A DNA stretch of 64,000 nt from Pseudocolwellia sp. AS88 (GCF_030551755.1 NZ_JAUPEC010000006.1:124001-188000), one strand, 5' to 3'; counted from the stretch's first letter, positions 18,156-28,507 are shown. Translations and numbers: made by a program. Notes: generated by a model not told the origin, from the sequence alone.

Positions 18156-18431
18156 GTGAGTAGTATGGAAATTTCGATAGAGATCAGTTTATATCCATTG
18201 GCCGAAGAGAATTTCAAAAAAGACATATGGGATTTTATTAAAAAACTTCGCTTAGTTGATGGTTTAGAAGTTGTTACTAACGGTATGAGCACTCAGGTTT
18301 TTGGTGAATACGATCTTACCGTTAAACATGTTATGGCTGAAATCAAACATGTTCATGAAACTGTAGGCTCAGCTGTTTTTGTTTGTAAGTTTATTGGTGG
18401 AAATAGATCAGAAGTAGAACCTGAACTGTAA
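18156..18431 (+). CDS. YkoF/MTH1187-family thiamine-binding protein
   Basis: This 91-residue protein is of the small ferredoxin-like fold family (DUF77/thiamine-binding superfamily). Typical segments are MEISIEISLYPL, then VTNGMSTQVFGEYD and VFVCKFIGGNR. Family members bind thiamine or pyrimidine precursors. There is no signal peptide, so it is cytoplasmic. It lies 132 bp after the TonB receptor and 25 bp before the permease, inside the riboswitch-led operon, where it may buffer imported thiamine or pass it to the kinase. Confidence 0.8.
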   Translation: MSSMEISIEISLYPLAEENFKKDIWDFIKKLRLVDGLEVVTNGMSTQVFGEYDLTVKHVMAEIKHVHETVGSAVFVCKFIGGNRSEVEPEL

Positions 18432-18456
18432 TATTAAATTTGTAAGGGCTAGTGTA

Positions 18457-19080
18457 GTGGAAGATCTTTTAAATTATTATTCAACTTTATCGTTTTTAGA
18501 AATAATTGCTGTTATAAGTTCATTACTTTATGTCATTCTGGCTGCTAAAACTAATGTATGGTGTTGGCCTGCTGCTTTTATTAGTACCGCTATTTATACC
18601 TTTTTGTTTTATAGGTTTTATTTGTGGATGGACAGCTTTCTTCAGGTCTATTACATGGGAATGGCTCTTTATGGTTGGTATTGTTGGAATAAACATACTG
18701 AAGAATTTGATGCCAAAAAAGTCCAACTAAAGGTATATCAGCTAAAAACACATATAATTATTATTATTAGTTTGAGTGTTATTTCAATAATTGTAGGAGC
18801 TTTAATGGATGCATATACACCAACTGATTTTCCTTATTTAGATAGCACTACAACTGTATTCGCCGTATTTGCAACTTATTTAGTGGCACAAAAAGTGGTG
18901 GAAAATTGGCTTTATTGGATAGTGATTGACGCGGTATCTATTCATTTGTATGTAGAAAAAGATTTAATGCCTACTGCTTTTCTTTTCACAGTATTCATTG
19001 GTCTCGCGGCTTATGGATATTATAAATGGCGAAAAGAATATAAAACCTATGATGGTTTAACCGTTAACTTAGCTAGTTAA
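18457..19080 (+). CDS. pnuT: PnuC-family permease, probable thiamine transporter PnuT
   Basis: This 207-residue inner-membrane protein has about seven helices. The PnuC-family core is visible: NVWCWPAAFISTAIYTFLFY, LQVYYMGMALYGWYCW and a C-terminal LMPTAFLFTVFIGLAAYGY. Members act as facilitators whose substrate is trapped by phosphorylation. The PnuT subgroup for thiamine is known from THI-box-controlled operons, and this gene is in one, with a kinase 5 bp downstream. The start is GTG at 18457 with AAGGG at 18444-18448. Nicotinamide riboside as substrate cannot be excluded, but context favours thiamine. Confidence 0.85.
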   Translation: MEDLLNYYSTLSFLEIIAVISSLLYVILAAKTNVWCWPAAFISTAIYTFLFYRFYLWMDSFLQVYYMGMALYGWYCWNKHTEEFDAKKVQLKVYQLKTHIIIIISLSVISIIVGALMDAYTPTDFPYLDSTTTVFAVFATYLVAQKVVENWLYWIVIDAVSIHLYVEKDLMPTAFLFTVFIGLAAYGYYKWRKEYKTYDGLTVNLAS

Positions 19081-19085
19081 CGCTG

Positions 19086-20024
19086 ATGAATTTACATGAG
19101 CAAAAACAGCTTTGTGAAAGAATAAAAGTATTACCTTGTTTCAATCTATGTGATGGTGAAAGCTTGTCTGTTACAAAAATTGAAACAGGGCAGAGTAGTT
19201 CATGTTTTGACGTTTCAATTATAAATACCTCAGTTCATCAATCAGCCAAAAATCACTCAACGATTAAACGTTATTTTGTTAAGTATGAAACTAATTCAGA
19301 ATCTTTTAAAAATGAACTGAAAGTTTCTAACGCGGCTTCTAAAATCAAATTATCACCAAAGCTTATTTATACTGACCAAAACTGGTTAGTGAATGAATTC
19401 ATAGAAGCTGTAAGTTTAGATAAGGTTTTTAGCCATATTAAAAACAAAATAGAAATCGCTATAGAATTAATGAAGCAATGCCATACTTTAGATGTTTCAA
19501 TTCCTGAGTTTAACTTCTCTGAGATCATTACACATATAATCAAGAGTAAAAGCTTCTCTGTTAGCCAAGTAAAGCATATTAAATTTGTATTGGATGTTAT
19601 CTCTACTATCGAAAATAAACCTCAAAACAAGCCTCTGGTTTGTCATGGTGATGTAAATTTTTCTAATATAATGACATTAAACAATAAAGCGTGGTTGGTT
19701 GACTTTGAATGTGCTTGTTTAGCAGAAAAAGAATATGATCTAGCCATGTTTATGGCAATAAACTTTCTGAATGCCGATGAGCAAGCTTATACAGTTACGT
19801 GTTATGAGAAATTTAAGAGTCCTGATAATATTAAAGTAGATCAGAAAAAATTAGCACAATATCTAAGTTATGCTTATTTGATCAATGGTTTGTGGTATTT
19901 CGATAAAGCTCAAGGTTTACAGGGCTCTGAGATGACTGAATTTCATGATTTGGCTGTTCAGCAGTTAACACAGTTTGATAAAAGGAATCCTGAAAATACG
20001 GTGTTAAGTCAGTTATTCCCCTAG
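19086..20024 (+). CDS. APH-family phosphotransferase, probable thiamine kinase
   Basis: This 312-residue protein belongs to the aminoglycoside phosphotransferase/choline kinase fold. The catalytic loop HGDVNFSNIM (near residue 187) and the metal-binding DFECA (near residue 206) are intact; a short N-lobe precedes them with EFIEAVSLDKVF as hinge. It starts 5 bp after the permease gene. In this operon the likely job is to phosphorylate incoming thiamine to thiamine monophosphate, which traps it in the cell. Choline kinase activity is the main alternative. The product differs from E. coli ThiK in length (312 against about 274). Confidence 0.75.
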   Translation: MNLHEQKQLCERIKVLPCFNLCDGESLSVTKIETGQSSSCFDVSIINTSVHQSAKNHSTIKRYFVKYETNSESFKNELKVSNAASKIKLSPKLIYTDQNWLVNEFIEAVSLDKVFSHIKNKIEIAIELMKQCHTLDVSIPEFNFSEIITHIIKSKSFSVSQVKHIKFVLDVISTIENKPQNKPLVCHGDVNFSNIMTLNNKAWLVDFECACLAEKEYDLAMFMAINFLNADEQAYTVTCYEKFKSPDNIKVDQKKLAQYLSYAYLINGLWYFDKAQGLQGSEMTEFHDLAVQQLTQFDKRNPENTVLSQLFP

Positions 20025-20154
20025 TGCTTTCTACTTATTTTATATTCTGTAATCCTTTAAGAATGTTTTGGATAGCTAATTTATTTTTGTAACTTTTATG
20101 GGGCACTTATTCTGATAGCATCAATGTTATTTTGCACCAAGAAAAACAGACAAT

Positions 20155-20186
20155 AAAAAAGGTAGCTATTTAGCTACCTTTTTCGT
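20155..20186. terminator. Bidirectional terminator between the thiamine operon and pykA
   Basis: AGGTAGCT (20160-20167) and AGCTACCT (20172-20179) form an 8-bp stem with A-run on the left and T-run on the right, so it can end both converging transcripts. Confidence 0.85.
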
Positions 20187-20211
20187 TTCAACTAGATTAC
20201 TTATTACGTAA

Positions 20212-21663
20212 TTAGCTAAAGTGCTTGTCTTGTACAGTTAATATTTTAAGTGTATTTGTTGCACCAATTGTTTCCATTGAATCACCGTGAGTAAAGATAA
20301 TTTTATCGCCCACTTGTAATTCTGATTTACCAATAACCTTTTTAAGTGTTTCAGCAGACAATTCATCGTTGCTACAAGAAGTAGAATCAAACTGAACTGG
20401 GTAAACACCACGGTAAATAGCCGATCTTGTTAACGTTTTGCTGTGTCTTGAAACCGAGTAAATCGGTAGGCCAGACGTAATACGAGACATAATTTTGCTC
20501 GTTTGACCTGATTCTGTAAGAGCAACAATTGCTTTAACACCATCTAAGTGGTTAGCTGCATACATTGCAGATAAGGCTAAAGTTTCTGATATTTCAGTAA
20601 ACTTAAGTTCTAAACGGTGATTTGAACTATTTACTGAGCGATGTGTTTCAGCGCCAACACAAACAGCAGCCATTGCTTTAACTGTTTCTACAGGGTATTT
20701 ACCTGCAGCAGTTTCAGCTGAAAGCATTACCGCATCAGTACCATCTAGTACAGCGTTTGAAACATCCATAACTTCCGCACGAGTCGGCATAGGTTGTTCA
20801 ATCATCGTTTCCATCATTTGAGTTGCAGTAATTACAGCTCTGTTTAACTGACGGCTTCTAGCAATAATATGTTTTTGCTTACCAACTAATGCAGCATCAC
20901 CAATCTCAACACCTAAATCACCACGAGCAACCATTACAACGTCAGACGCTAAAATAATATCATCTAATACTTGGTCATCGTTTACAGCTTCAGCACGTTC
21001 AATTTTAGACACTAATAATGCATCACAACCAGCTTCAACGGCTAAAGAGCGAGCTAAACGCATATCTGCAGCATCACGAGGGAATGAAACAGCTAAGAAA
21101 TCAACGCCAATTTTAGCAGCCGTTAATATGTCAGCTTTATCTTTTTCAGTTAATGCTGGAGCAGTTAAGCCACCGCCTTGACGATTAATACCTTTATTGT
21201 TTGATAAAGGACCGCCAACAGTAACTTCAGTAAACACTACTGTATCAGTAGTACTTAATACTTTAAGTTGAACACGACCGTCATCAAGTAACAAAATGTC
21301 ATCAACGTTTACGTCTTGAGGTAATTTCTTATAATCGATACCCACTTTCTCTTGAGTACCTTCACCTTTAGCAAGTTCAGCATTTAATTCAAATTTATCA
21401 CCAACGGCTAATTTGATAGGACCATCTTTAAATGTAGATACGCGGATTTTAGGACCTTGTAAATCACCTAAAATACCAACATAAACACCTAACTCTTCAG
21501 ATATTTCACGAACCATGTTTGCACGATCGATATGATCTTGAGCTGTACCGTGAGAAAAGTTAAGTCTTACAACGTTAACACCTGCTTTAATAACATCCTT
21601 TAATACTTCTCTACTTTCTGTTGCTGGACCTAACGTGGCAACTATCTTCGTTCTTCTAGGCAT
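20212..21663 (-). CDS. pykA: Pyruvate kinase, PykA (type II) class
   Basis: This 483-residue enzyme makes pyruvate and ATP from phosphoenolpyruvate and ADP. Visible family segments are [20 protein letters not shown] at the start, [20 protein letters not shown], the active-site [23 protein letters not shown] and [20 protein letters not shown]. The length fits PykA (480 in E. coli), the isoform activated by sugar monophosphates. It lies 50 bp after hexR in the same direction, so the two are probably co-transcribed; the pairing with hexR is a common arrangement in gammaproteobacteria. Confidence 0.95.
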   Translation of the reverse strand: MPRRTKIVATLGPATESREVLKDVIKAGVNVVRLNFSHGTAQDHIDRANMVREISEELGVYVGILGDLQGPKIRVSTFKDGPIKLAVGDKFELNAELAKGEGTQEKVGIDYKKLPQDVNVDDILLLDDGRVQLKVLSTTDTVVFTEVTVGGPLSNNKGINRQGGGLTAPALTEKDKADILTAAKIGVDFLAVSFPRDAADMRLARSLAVEAGCDALLVSKIERAEAVNDDQVLDDIILASDVVMVARGDLGVEIGDAALVGKQKHIIARSRQLNRAVITATQMMETMIEQPMPTRAEVMDVSNAVLDGTDAVMLSAETAAGKYPVETVKAMAAVCVGAETHRSVNSSNHRLELKFTEISETLALSAMYAANHLDGVKAIVALTESGQTSKIMSRITSGLPIYSVSRHSKTLTRSAIYRGVYPVQFDSTSCSNDELSAETLKKVIGKSELQVGDKIIFTHGDSMETIGATNTLKILTVQDKHFS

Positions 21664-21713
21664 TTTAATCCTTAATTTTTTTAAATTTAATTTAATTGGT
21701 AAAGAGTAAGTCT

Positions 21714-22562
21714 TTATTCTTTTCTGTCAAATCTTGAGCTTCTTAAACTGTCTTTCACTTTTTTGAGGTTATCTCTAAACTTCGTACCTCGTCTTAATGT
21801 AAAGCCAGTTGCCAATATATCGATCAAGGTAAGTTGAGCAATACGTGAAGCCATCGGCATGTATAAATCTGTATCTTCAGCATCATCTATTGATAAAACG
21901 ATATTACATTCTTTCGCTAGAGGTGATCCCGCAGCTGTAATACCGATAACGGTTGCATCATTTTCTTTTGCTAAACTAGCGACTTCGACTAAAGATTTTG
22001 TTCTACCTGTATGAGAGATAACAACTACAACATCACCTTGTCGGCTATTTATAGCACTCATGCGTTGCATTAATATGTCATCAAAATATACGACAGGAAC
22101 ATTAAATCTAAAGAACTTGTTCAATGCATCGTGTGCAACTACAGCGGAAGCGCCTAAACCAAAGAAGGAAATTTTATTAGCTTGAGTTAGAATATCTACA
22201 GAACGGTTTATTGAAGATGTGTCTAAACTTCTGCGTGCAAGTTCAAGGTTAGCCATGGTTGATTCAAAGATTTTGGTTGTATATTCATCAGCAGAATCGT
22301 TTTCATCAACATGTCTATTTACATAAGGTGTACCATTTGCAAGACTTTGTGCTAAATGTAATTTAAAATCAGGGTAACCTTTAGTATCTAATCGACGACA
22401 AAATCTATTTACCGTAGGTTCACTAATGTTTGCTTGTTTCGCCAAGGCAGCAATACTTGCATGTATAACTGTTCCAGGAGACGAAAGTATTACATCTGCA
22501 ACTTTACGCTCTGATTTACTAAAGGTATCTAGTTCATTGGCGATTTTTTCTAATATGTTCAT
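21714..22562 (-). CDS. hexR: HexR, RpiR-family regulator of central carbon metabolism
   Basis: This 282-residue regulator has an N-terminal RpiR HTH (about 1-75; [20 protein letters not shown] is the recognition part) and a C-terminal SIS sugar-phosphate domain (about 125-260; [14 protein letters not shown] and [17 protein letters not shown]). HexR senses 2-keto-3-deoxy-6-phosphogluconate. Position, divergent from zwf, is the classical one. A matching 15-bp palindrome is in the shared promoter region and another lies before gapA, so its targets can be read here. Confidence 0.93.
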   Translation of the reverse strand: MNILEKIANELDTFSKSERKVADVILSSPGTVIHASIAALAKQANISEPTVNRFCRRLDTKGYPDFKLHLAQSLANGTPYVNRHVDENDSADEYTTKIFESTMANLELARRSLDTSSINRSVDILTQANKISFFGLGASAVVAHDALNKFFRFNVPVVYFDDILMQRMSAINSRQGDVVVVISHTGRTKSLVEVASLAKENDATVIGITAAGSPLAKECNIVLSIDDAEDTDLYMPMASRIAQLTLIDILATGFTLRRGTKFRDNLKKVKDSLRSSRFDRKE

Positions 22563-22776
22563 TAATTACTAACCCTAGATCTTAAACGTTATAAACGAAT
22601 TGTAATTTATTTTCGCTATGATAACAGAAAAAATGAAAGTTTATTTCATAATTGTGAATAATATAATTAAAACGCGGTTTTTTGGCAATTATTTAATTGA
22701 AAATAGCCAATAATTTTTTACAAATAATGCTAAAGTAGATAGATAAACTATATATAATCGTCTCATAAATCGATTA

Positions 22777-22791
22777 TGTAATAAAATTACA
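22777..22791. promoter_or_regulatory. HexR operator between hexR and zwf
   Basis: TGTAATAAAATTACA is a near-perfect palindrome (TGTAAT/ATTACA around AAA) of the HexR consensus type. It lies 88 bp upstream of the zwf ATG in the 317-bp hexR-zwf gap. A left half-site TGTAAT is also present near 22599, closer to hexR. The remainder of the gap is AT-rich promoter DNA. Confidence 0.85.
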
Positions 22792-22879
22792 AAAAGTCCT
22801 TTACTGATGGACTAGCACACGATAAATTACACTATATATAGTGTTTCCCAGCAATAAACGAATTTAGAGAAATAATATT

Positions 22880-24349
22880 ATGAGTATATTTGATAGCCAA
22901 GCTCCTAGTGAAGTTGTTATTTTCGGTGCATTAGGTGATTTATCTCGCCGTAAGTTGTTACCAGCCTTATACCAGTTAGATTGTGCTGGCCTATTAAATC
23001 CAGCTAGCCGAATCGTTGGTGTTGCTCGTCAAGAGCATGATTTAAAAGAGTTTGCAACAATAGTAAATGAGAATCTTACTAAATTTGTAAAAGAAGGATT
23101 AGATCCAGTTGTTCTTGAACGCTTTTTAAATCGTTTGGTATATCAACAACTCGACTTTAAAGAAACTAGCTCTTTCAATAAGTTATTTAAAACACTTAAA
23201 GGTGCTAATGAAACTCGTGTTTATTACTTCTCAACGGCTCCTGCTATTTTCGGTGATATTTGTGACGGGTTATATGCTGCGAACCTGATCACAGATAAAG
23301 ACCGTGTTGTGATGGAAAAACCAATTGGTCATTGTTTAGAATCATCTAAAGTGATTAATGATCAAGTTTCACGCTTCTTTAAAGAAGAACAAATTTACCG
23401 TATCGATCATTACTTAGGTAAAGAGACAGTTCTTAATTTATTAGTATTACGTTTTGCCAACTCTTTATTTACAACCAACTGGGATAGAAACAGTATTGAT
23501 CATGTTCAGATTACTGTTGCAGAAAGTGTTGGTATTGAAGGTCGTTGGGGATTTTATGATGACGCAGGTCAAATGCGTGACATGATCCAAAACCATTTAC
23601 TTCAAGTTTTATCATTATTAGCAATGGAACCGCCTGCCGATTTAAGCGCAGATAGTATTCGTCTTGAGAAGTTAAAAGCAATAAAAGCGCTTGTTCCTAT
23701 CGACAGAATGAATATTAAAGATAAAACAGTACGAGGCCAGTACGCAGATGGTTACCTAAATGGCAGCCCTGTACCAGGTTACTTGAACGAAGAGGGTGCT
23801 AAAGAAAATAGCAATACAGAAACATTCGTTGCTATTAAAGCTGAAATAGATAACTGGCGTTGGGCTGGTGTACCATTTTACCTAAGAACAGGTAAAAGAA
23901 TGCCAGCTAAGCACAGTGAAATTGTTGTACATTTTAAAGAGCAACCACACAATATTTTCAAAGAAAGCTATTCAGAGCTACCTGCAAACAAACTAACAAT
24001 TCGTCTACAACCAGATGAAGGTGTTGAATTGCAAATGATGAACAAAATTCCTGGTATAGCTTCTCAAATGCTTATCCAAGAAAATAAACTTGATTTAAGT
24101 TTCTCTGATACTTATGAAAATCAACGTGTTGTTGATGCTTATGAGCGTTTAATGCTTGAAGTAATTAACGGTAATCAATCATTGTTTGTGAGTCGTGATG
24201 AAGTAGAAGCTGCTTGGACATGGGCTGACAGTATTATTGAAGCATGGAAAGAAACAAACGAACCACCTAAACCTTATCCTGCAGGTTCTTGGGGGCCAGT
24301 TTCTTCTATAGCTCTTATCGCACGTGACGACAGACAGTGGGTTGAATAA
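22880..24349 (+). CDS. zwf: Glucose-6-phosphate 1-dehydrogenase
   Basis: This 489-residue enzyme oxidises glucose-6-phosphate to 6-phosphogluconolactone. The NADP fold opens with VIFGALGDLSRRKLLPALY, and the catalytic signature RIDHYLGKE is intact. It is the first gene of a tight five-gene Entner-Doudoroff operon and overlaps pgl by one base. Control by HexR is expected from the box upstream. Confidence 0.97.
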   Translation: MSIFDSQAPSEVVIFGALGDLSRRKLLPALYQLDCAGLLNPASRIVGVARQEHDLKEFATIVNENLTKFVKEGLDPVVLERFLNRLVYQQLDFKETSSFNKLFKTLKGANETRVYYFSTAPAIFGDICDGLYAANLITDKDRVVMEKPIGHCLESSKVINDQVSRFFKEEQIYRIDHYLGKETVLNLLVLRFANSLFTTNWDRNSIDHVQITVAESVGIEGRWGFYDDAGQMRDMIQNHLLQVLSLLAMEPPADLSADSIRLEKLKAIKALVPIDRMNIKDKTVRGQYADGYLNGSPVPGYLNEEGAKENSNTETFVAIKAEIDNWRWAGVPFYLRTGKRMPAKHSEIVVHFKEQPHNIFKESYSELPANKLTIRLQPDEGVELQMMNKIPGIASQMLIQENKLDLSFSDTYENQRVVDAYERLMLEVINGNQSLFVSRDEVEAAWTWADSIIEAWKETNEPPKPYPAGSWGPVSSIALIARDDRQWVE

Positions 24350-25041
24350 TGTATCAATTAAACGATTTTAATACACGAGAAGCGTTAGATGAAGCGTTAG
24401 CAAATAAAGTTGCTAACGAACTCACTCAAGCAATTGCTGAAAATGGAAAAGCAAGTTTAGCTGTTTCAGGTGGTTCAACACCTAAAGGTTTTTTTACTAA
24501 ACTTTCTCAATTTGATTTAGCTTGGGACAAAGTAACGGTTACTCTTGCTGATGAACGTTGGGTTGAATTTGAAAGTGATGCAAGTAATACACGTTTAGTG
24601 CATGAAAGTTTATTACAAAACAATGCAGCGAAAGCTACTTTTTTTCATTTAAAAGTGGGTGAGTTAACAGAAGAAACATTAGCAGAACTCAATACACAAG
24701 CTAAAATAAAGGTATTACCTTTTGATGTATTGATTTTAGGCATGGGTGAAGATGGTCATACAGCATCTTTATTTCCATGTAGCGAACAAATTAAACAGGG
24801 TTTAGATGTATCTAATCAAGATGCGTTGATGAAAGTTGTCCCTAAAACTGCACCAAATGATCGAATTACGTTTACTTTTTCTCAATTAATTCAAAGTAAA
24901 AATATTATTCTTCATATGTGTGGTGACAACAAAAAAGTTGTATTAGACCAAGCAAATTCAGGTGATGACTTTTTTGAAATGCCAATTAGAGCTTTCTTAC
25001 AAAACCAAAACACACAAACACAAGTTTACTGGGCTGAATAA
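24349..25041 (+). CDS. pgl: 6-phosphogluconolactonase
   Basis: This 230-residue protein is of the NagB-like DevB/Pgl type. It hydrolyses 6-phosphogluconolactone to 6-phosphogluconate. Visible motifs are SGGSTPKGFF, LADERWVEFESDASN and LGMGEDGHTASLFP. Both ends overlap the neighbours by one base (TAATG), so translation is coupled from zwf to edd. Confidence 0.95.
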   Translation: MYQLNDFNTREALDEALANKVANELTQAIAENGKASLAVSGGSTPKGFFTKLSQFDLAWDKVTVTLADERWVEFESDASNTRLVHESLLQNNAAKATFFHLKVGELTEETLAELNTQAKIKVLPFDVLILGMGEDGHTASLFPCSEQIKQGLDVSNQDALMKVVPKTAPNDRITFTFSQLIQSKNIILHMCGDNKKVVLDQANSGDDFFEMPIRAFLQNQNTQTQVYWAE

Positions 25042-26867
25042 TGATGAAACAAGAAATTATAGATATTACTCAACGGATTATTGAACGTAGTAAAGGACCT
25101 AGAAGTGCTTACTTAGCAAAAATTCGTGCAGCAAAATCAAATACTGTTCATCGTGCAGGCTTATCGTGCGGTAACTTAGCTCATGGTTTTGCGGCATGTG
25201 GTAAAGAAGATAAGTTAAAGTTACGTGGTTTAAACCATTCTGATATCGCAATTATTTCAGCATATAACGATATGCTTTCTGCGCATCAGCCATACCAAAC
25301 GTATCCAGATATTATTAAAGCTGCTGTTTCTGAAACCGGCGGCGTAGCTCAATTTGCTGGTGGTGTTCCTGCAATGTGTGACGGTGTTACACAAGGTCAA
25401 CCGGGTATGGATTTAAGCTTGATGAGTCGTGATGTTATTGCGATGGCAACAGCTGTTGGCTTATCACATAACATGTTCGATGGCGCATTAATGCTTGGGA
25501 TATGTGACAAAATCGTACCAGGTTTAATGATCGCAAGTATGACTTTTGGTCATTTACCTACAGTATTTGTTCCTGCTGGGCCTATGCCTTCAGGTATTCC
25601 AAATAAAGAAAAAGTACGTGTACGCCAACAGTTTGCTAAAGGCGAAGTGGGTAAAGAAGAGTTATTAGAAGCTGAGTCAGCTTCATATCATACTGCAGGT
25701 ACTTGTACCTTCTTCGGAACAGCGAACTCAAATCAACTTGTTGTTGAAGTAATGGGATTACATCTTCCTGGCGCTTCATTTGTTGCTCCTAATGGCGCCC
25801 TTCGTGAAGAATTAACTAAAGCAGCAGCCCGCCAAGTGACTCGTTTAACTCAACAATCTGGTAATTATATGCCAATTGGTGAAATGATTGACGAACGTTC
25901 AATTGTTAACGCTATTGTTGGTTTAACGGCAACAGGTGGCTCAACAAACTTAACAATGCATATTATCGCATTTGCACGTGCTGCTGGTATCATTATTGAC
26001 TTCCAAGATTTTAATGATATTTCGGATGTAGTACCGCTTATTACGCGTATTTACCCTAACGGTCACGCCGATATAAACCAATTTGAACAATCTGGTGGTA
26101 TGGCACTTCTATTTAAAGAGTTAATAGAAGGTGGTTTAGTGCATGAAGATGTTGAAACTATTTGTGGTCGTGGTTTGTCACGCTACACTAAAAAACCAAT
26201 ACTTGATGAAGACGGCAAGCTAATTTGGGTTGATGGCGCTACGGAATCAGGCGATACAGAAGTTATTGCTACAGCGGCCAAACCATTTAAAGCGGATGGT
26301 GGTTTAAAAGTATTAAAAGGTAACTTAGGTATATCTGTTATCAAAACCTCTTCATTACGCCCTGGTTGTGAAATTGTTAAAGCACCAGCGGTTGTTTTTG
26401 AAGATCAAAACGACTTAGATGCTGCGTTTCAATCAGGCGAATTAGATAAAGATTTTGTTGCAGTAGTTCGCTTCCAAGGGCCAAAAGCTCGTGGTATGCC
26501 TGAGCTACACAAGTTAACTCCACCTTTAGGTGTGTTGCAAGATAAAGGCTTTAAAGTTGCTTTATTAACTGATGGCCGTATGTCTGGTGCATCAGGTAAA
26601 GTACCAGCTGCTATCCACTTATGTCCTGAAGCCTTAGATGGCGGCTTAATTGCCAAAATCCAAACAGGTGACATGATTTTACTTAACGGTGAAACAGGTG
26701 AATTAACGCTTCTAGTAAGTGAAGAAGAGTTGGCGCAACGTGAAAATGCACAGTTTGAAGTTAATGGCCATCATCAAGGTTTAGGGCGTGAGCTTTTCGG
26801 CTTTATGCGTAAATCATTAAGCTCAGCGAATACTGGCGCTTGTTCACTATTTGACGAAGATTTATAA
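25041..26867 (+). CDS. edd: Phosphogluconate dehydratase
   Basis: This 608-residue IlvD/Edd-family iron-sulfur enzyme turns 6-phosphogluconate into KDPG. The signature AHGFAACG, GVPAMCDGVTQGQPGMDLSL, the Cys in GTCTFFGTANSNQ and the C-terminal LTDGRMSGASGKVPAAIHL are present. Start is ATG overlapping the pgl stop; a second ATG follows at once. It is the first committed Entner-Doudoroff step. Confidence 0.97.
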   Translation: MMKQEIIDITQRIIERSKGPRSAYLAKIRAAKSNTVHRAGLSCGNLAHGFAACGKEDKLKLRGLNHSDIAIISAYNDMLSAHQPYQTYPDIIKAAVSETGGVAQFAGGVPAMCDGVTQGQPGMDLSLMSRDVIAMATAVGLSHNMFDGALMLGICDKIVPGLMIASMTFGHLPTVFVPAGPMPSGIPNKEKVRVRQQFAKGEVGKEELLEAESASYHTAGTCTFFGTANSNQLVVEVMGLHLPGASFVAPNGALREELTKAAARQVTRLTQQSGNYMPIGEMIDERSIVNAIVGLTATGGSTNLTMHIIAFARAAGIIIDFQDFNDISDVVPLITRIYPNGHADINQFEQSGGMALLFKELIEGGLVHEDVETICGRGLSRYTKKPILDEDGKLIWVDGATESGDTEVIATAAKPFKADGGLKVLKGNLGISVIKTSSLRPGCEIVKAPAVVFEDQNDLDAAFQSGELDKDFVAVVRFQGPKARGMPELHKLTPPLGVLQDKGFKVALLTDGRMSGASGKVPAAIHLCPEALDGGLIAKIQTGDMILLNGETGELTLLVSEEELAQRENAQFEVNGHHQGLGRELFGFMRKSLSSANTGACSLFDEDL

Positions 26868-26869
26868 CA

Positions 26870-27844
26870 ATGACTTTACCTATTAATTTAGTTGCAGATA
26901 TTGGTGGTACTAATTTAAGAATTGGTACAACTGATGAAAAAGGCGTTATTAACAATATTGCTTTATATCAATGTAATCAATTTTCAGGTTTAGCCGAAAT
27001 CATTCAAGATTATTTATCAAAGATTGATACAAGTGATGCGGAACTCAATGCCTGTTTTGCTATCGCTTGTCCTGTCGACAATGATTTGATTTCAATGACA
27101 AATTTACCGTGGAAGTTTTCTAAGAAAGAACTTCAACAAACGTTAAATTTAACGAAAATGTATTTCATTAACGACTACACCGCTATTGCTCATGCTGTGC
27201 CATTTTTAAATGATGAACAAAAAGTGCAAATTGGTGGTGGTAATGTTGTTGCAGGGAAACCTATTTCAATTTGCGGCCCAGGCACAGGTCTAGGTGTTGC
27301 TAATGTTGTTAATGTAAATAATCAATGGGTAAGTTTAGGCGGTGAGGGCGGTCATGTTGATTTTGCTCCAACCGACGAAACAGAAATAAAAATACTTAAC
27401 TTCTTATTGACTAAGTACAAGCACGTTTCTTATGAGCAAGTACTTTCAGGTTTAGGTATTCAACAAATTTATCAAGCATTAATGTCTATTAAAGGTGAAG
27501 AGCCTGAAGCATTAGAAGCAAAAGATATTACACAAAGAGCAGTGAATAATGAATGTGATGTGTGTAAAGCAAGCTTAGATAAATTTTGTGCAATTTTAGG
27601 AAACTTTGCTGGAAACTTGTCGTTAACATTAGCGAGTTTTGGTGGAGTATACATTGCAGGGGGCATTGCTCCTCGCTTTATCGAATTTATTAAAACTAGT
27701 AACTTTAGAAGAAGTTTTGAAGCAAAGGGAAGGTTTGAGGCATTTAATCAAGCGATACCAACTTTTGTGATCATTGAACCACAACCTGGTTTATTGGGCG
27801 CATCTGCTTTTCTTGCACAACAATTAACTTCTACAAATGCATAA
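26870..27844 (+). CDS. glk: Glucokinase
   Basis: This 324-residue enzyme is of the Glk family (321 in E. coli). It phosphorylates free glucose with ATP. Visible are ADIGGTNLRIGT at the N-terminus, FINDYTAIAHAVP, GPGTGLGVANV, and GGEGGHVDFAP with the catalytic region. It starts 2 bp after edd. Placement inside the operon means that free glucose is fed straight to zwf. Confidence 0.95.
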   Translation: MTLPINLVADIGGTNLRIGTTDEKGVINNIALYQCNQFSGLAEIIQDYLSKIDTSDAELNACFAIACPVDNDLISMTNLPWKFSKKELQQTLNLTKMYFINDYTAIAHAVPFLNDEQKVQIGGGNVVAGKPISICGPGTGLGVANVVNVNNQWVSLGGEGGHVDFAPTDETEIKILNFLLTKYKHVSYEQVLSGLGIQQIYQALMSIKGEEPEALEAKDITQRAVNNECDVCKASLDKFCAILGNFAGNLSLTLASFGGVYIAGGIAPRFIEFIKTSNFRRSFEAKGRFEAFNQAIPTFVIIEPQPGLLGASAFLAQQLTSTNA

Positions 27845-27853
27845 AGAGGAATT

Positions 27854-28507
27854 ATGACGTTATCAAAATCAAACAACTGGAAATTACAGCCTAAAGATCT
27901 ATTTGCTATGGGCCCAATCGTTCCTGTTCTTGTTATTAAAGATGTGGCAGATGCTTTACCTATCGCTGAAGCACTTTTAGCTGCTGATGTTAAAGTATTA
28001 GAAGTAACTTTAAGAACACCTGCAGCATTAGATGTAATTAGCATTATTGCAAAAGAACTACCTGAAGCTGTTGTAGGTGCTGGTACTATTACTAACAGAG
28101 CTATGTTACAGCAGTGTTATGATGCAGGTGCTAAATTTGCAATCAGCCCTGGTTTAACAAAAGATTTATTACAAGCTGGTCAAGAAGGTACTATGCCTCT
28201 TATCCCTGGTATTTCTTCTATCTCTGAATTAATGGATGGTATTGATTGTGGTTACGACCACCTTAAATTCTTCCCTGCAGAAGCTTCTGGTGGCGTTAAA
28301 GCGTTACAATCTATCGGTGGACCATTCCCTGATATTAAATTCTGTCCTACTGGTGGCATCAACATCAATAACGTGCGTGATTACTTAGCACTTCCTAATG
28401 TTGCTTGTTGTGGTGGTTCTTGGTTAGTATCTGACGAAATTATTGCAAACAAAAACTGGTCTGCAATTACAGATTTAGCTGGTCAAGCATTAGCACACGT
28501 AAAGTAA
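27854..28507 (+). CDS. eda: KDPG aldolase
   Basis: This 217-residue class I aldolase splits KDPG to pyruvate and glyceraldehyde-3-phosphate. The catalytic Glu is in VLEVTLRTP, VGAGTITN follows, and the Schiff-base Lys is in YDHLKFFPAE. It also forms the entry point for KDG-derived flux from uronates (uxu genes at 59.5-63.3 kb). It is the last gene of the operon, and a strong terminator follows. Confidence 0.96.
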   Translation: MTLSKSNNWKLQPKDLFAMGPIVPVLVIKDVADALPIAEALLAADVKVLEVTLRTPAALDVISIIAKELPEAVVGAGTITNRAMLQQCYDAGAKFAISPGLTKDLLQAGQEGTMPLIPGISSISELMDGIDCGYDHLKFFPAEASGGVKALQSIGGPFPDIKFCPTGGININNVRDYLALPNVACCGGSWLVSDEIIANKNWSAITDLAGQALAHVK

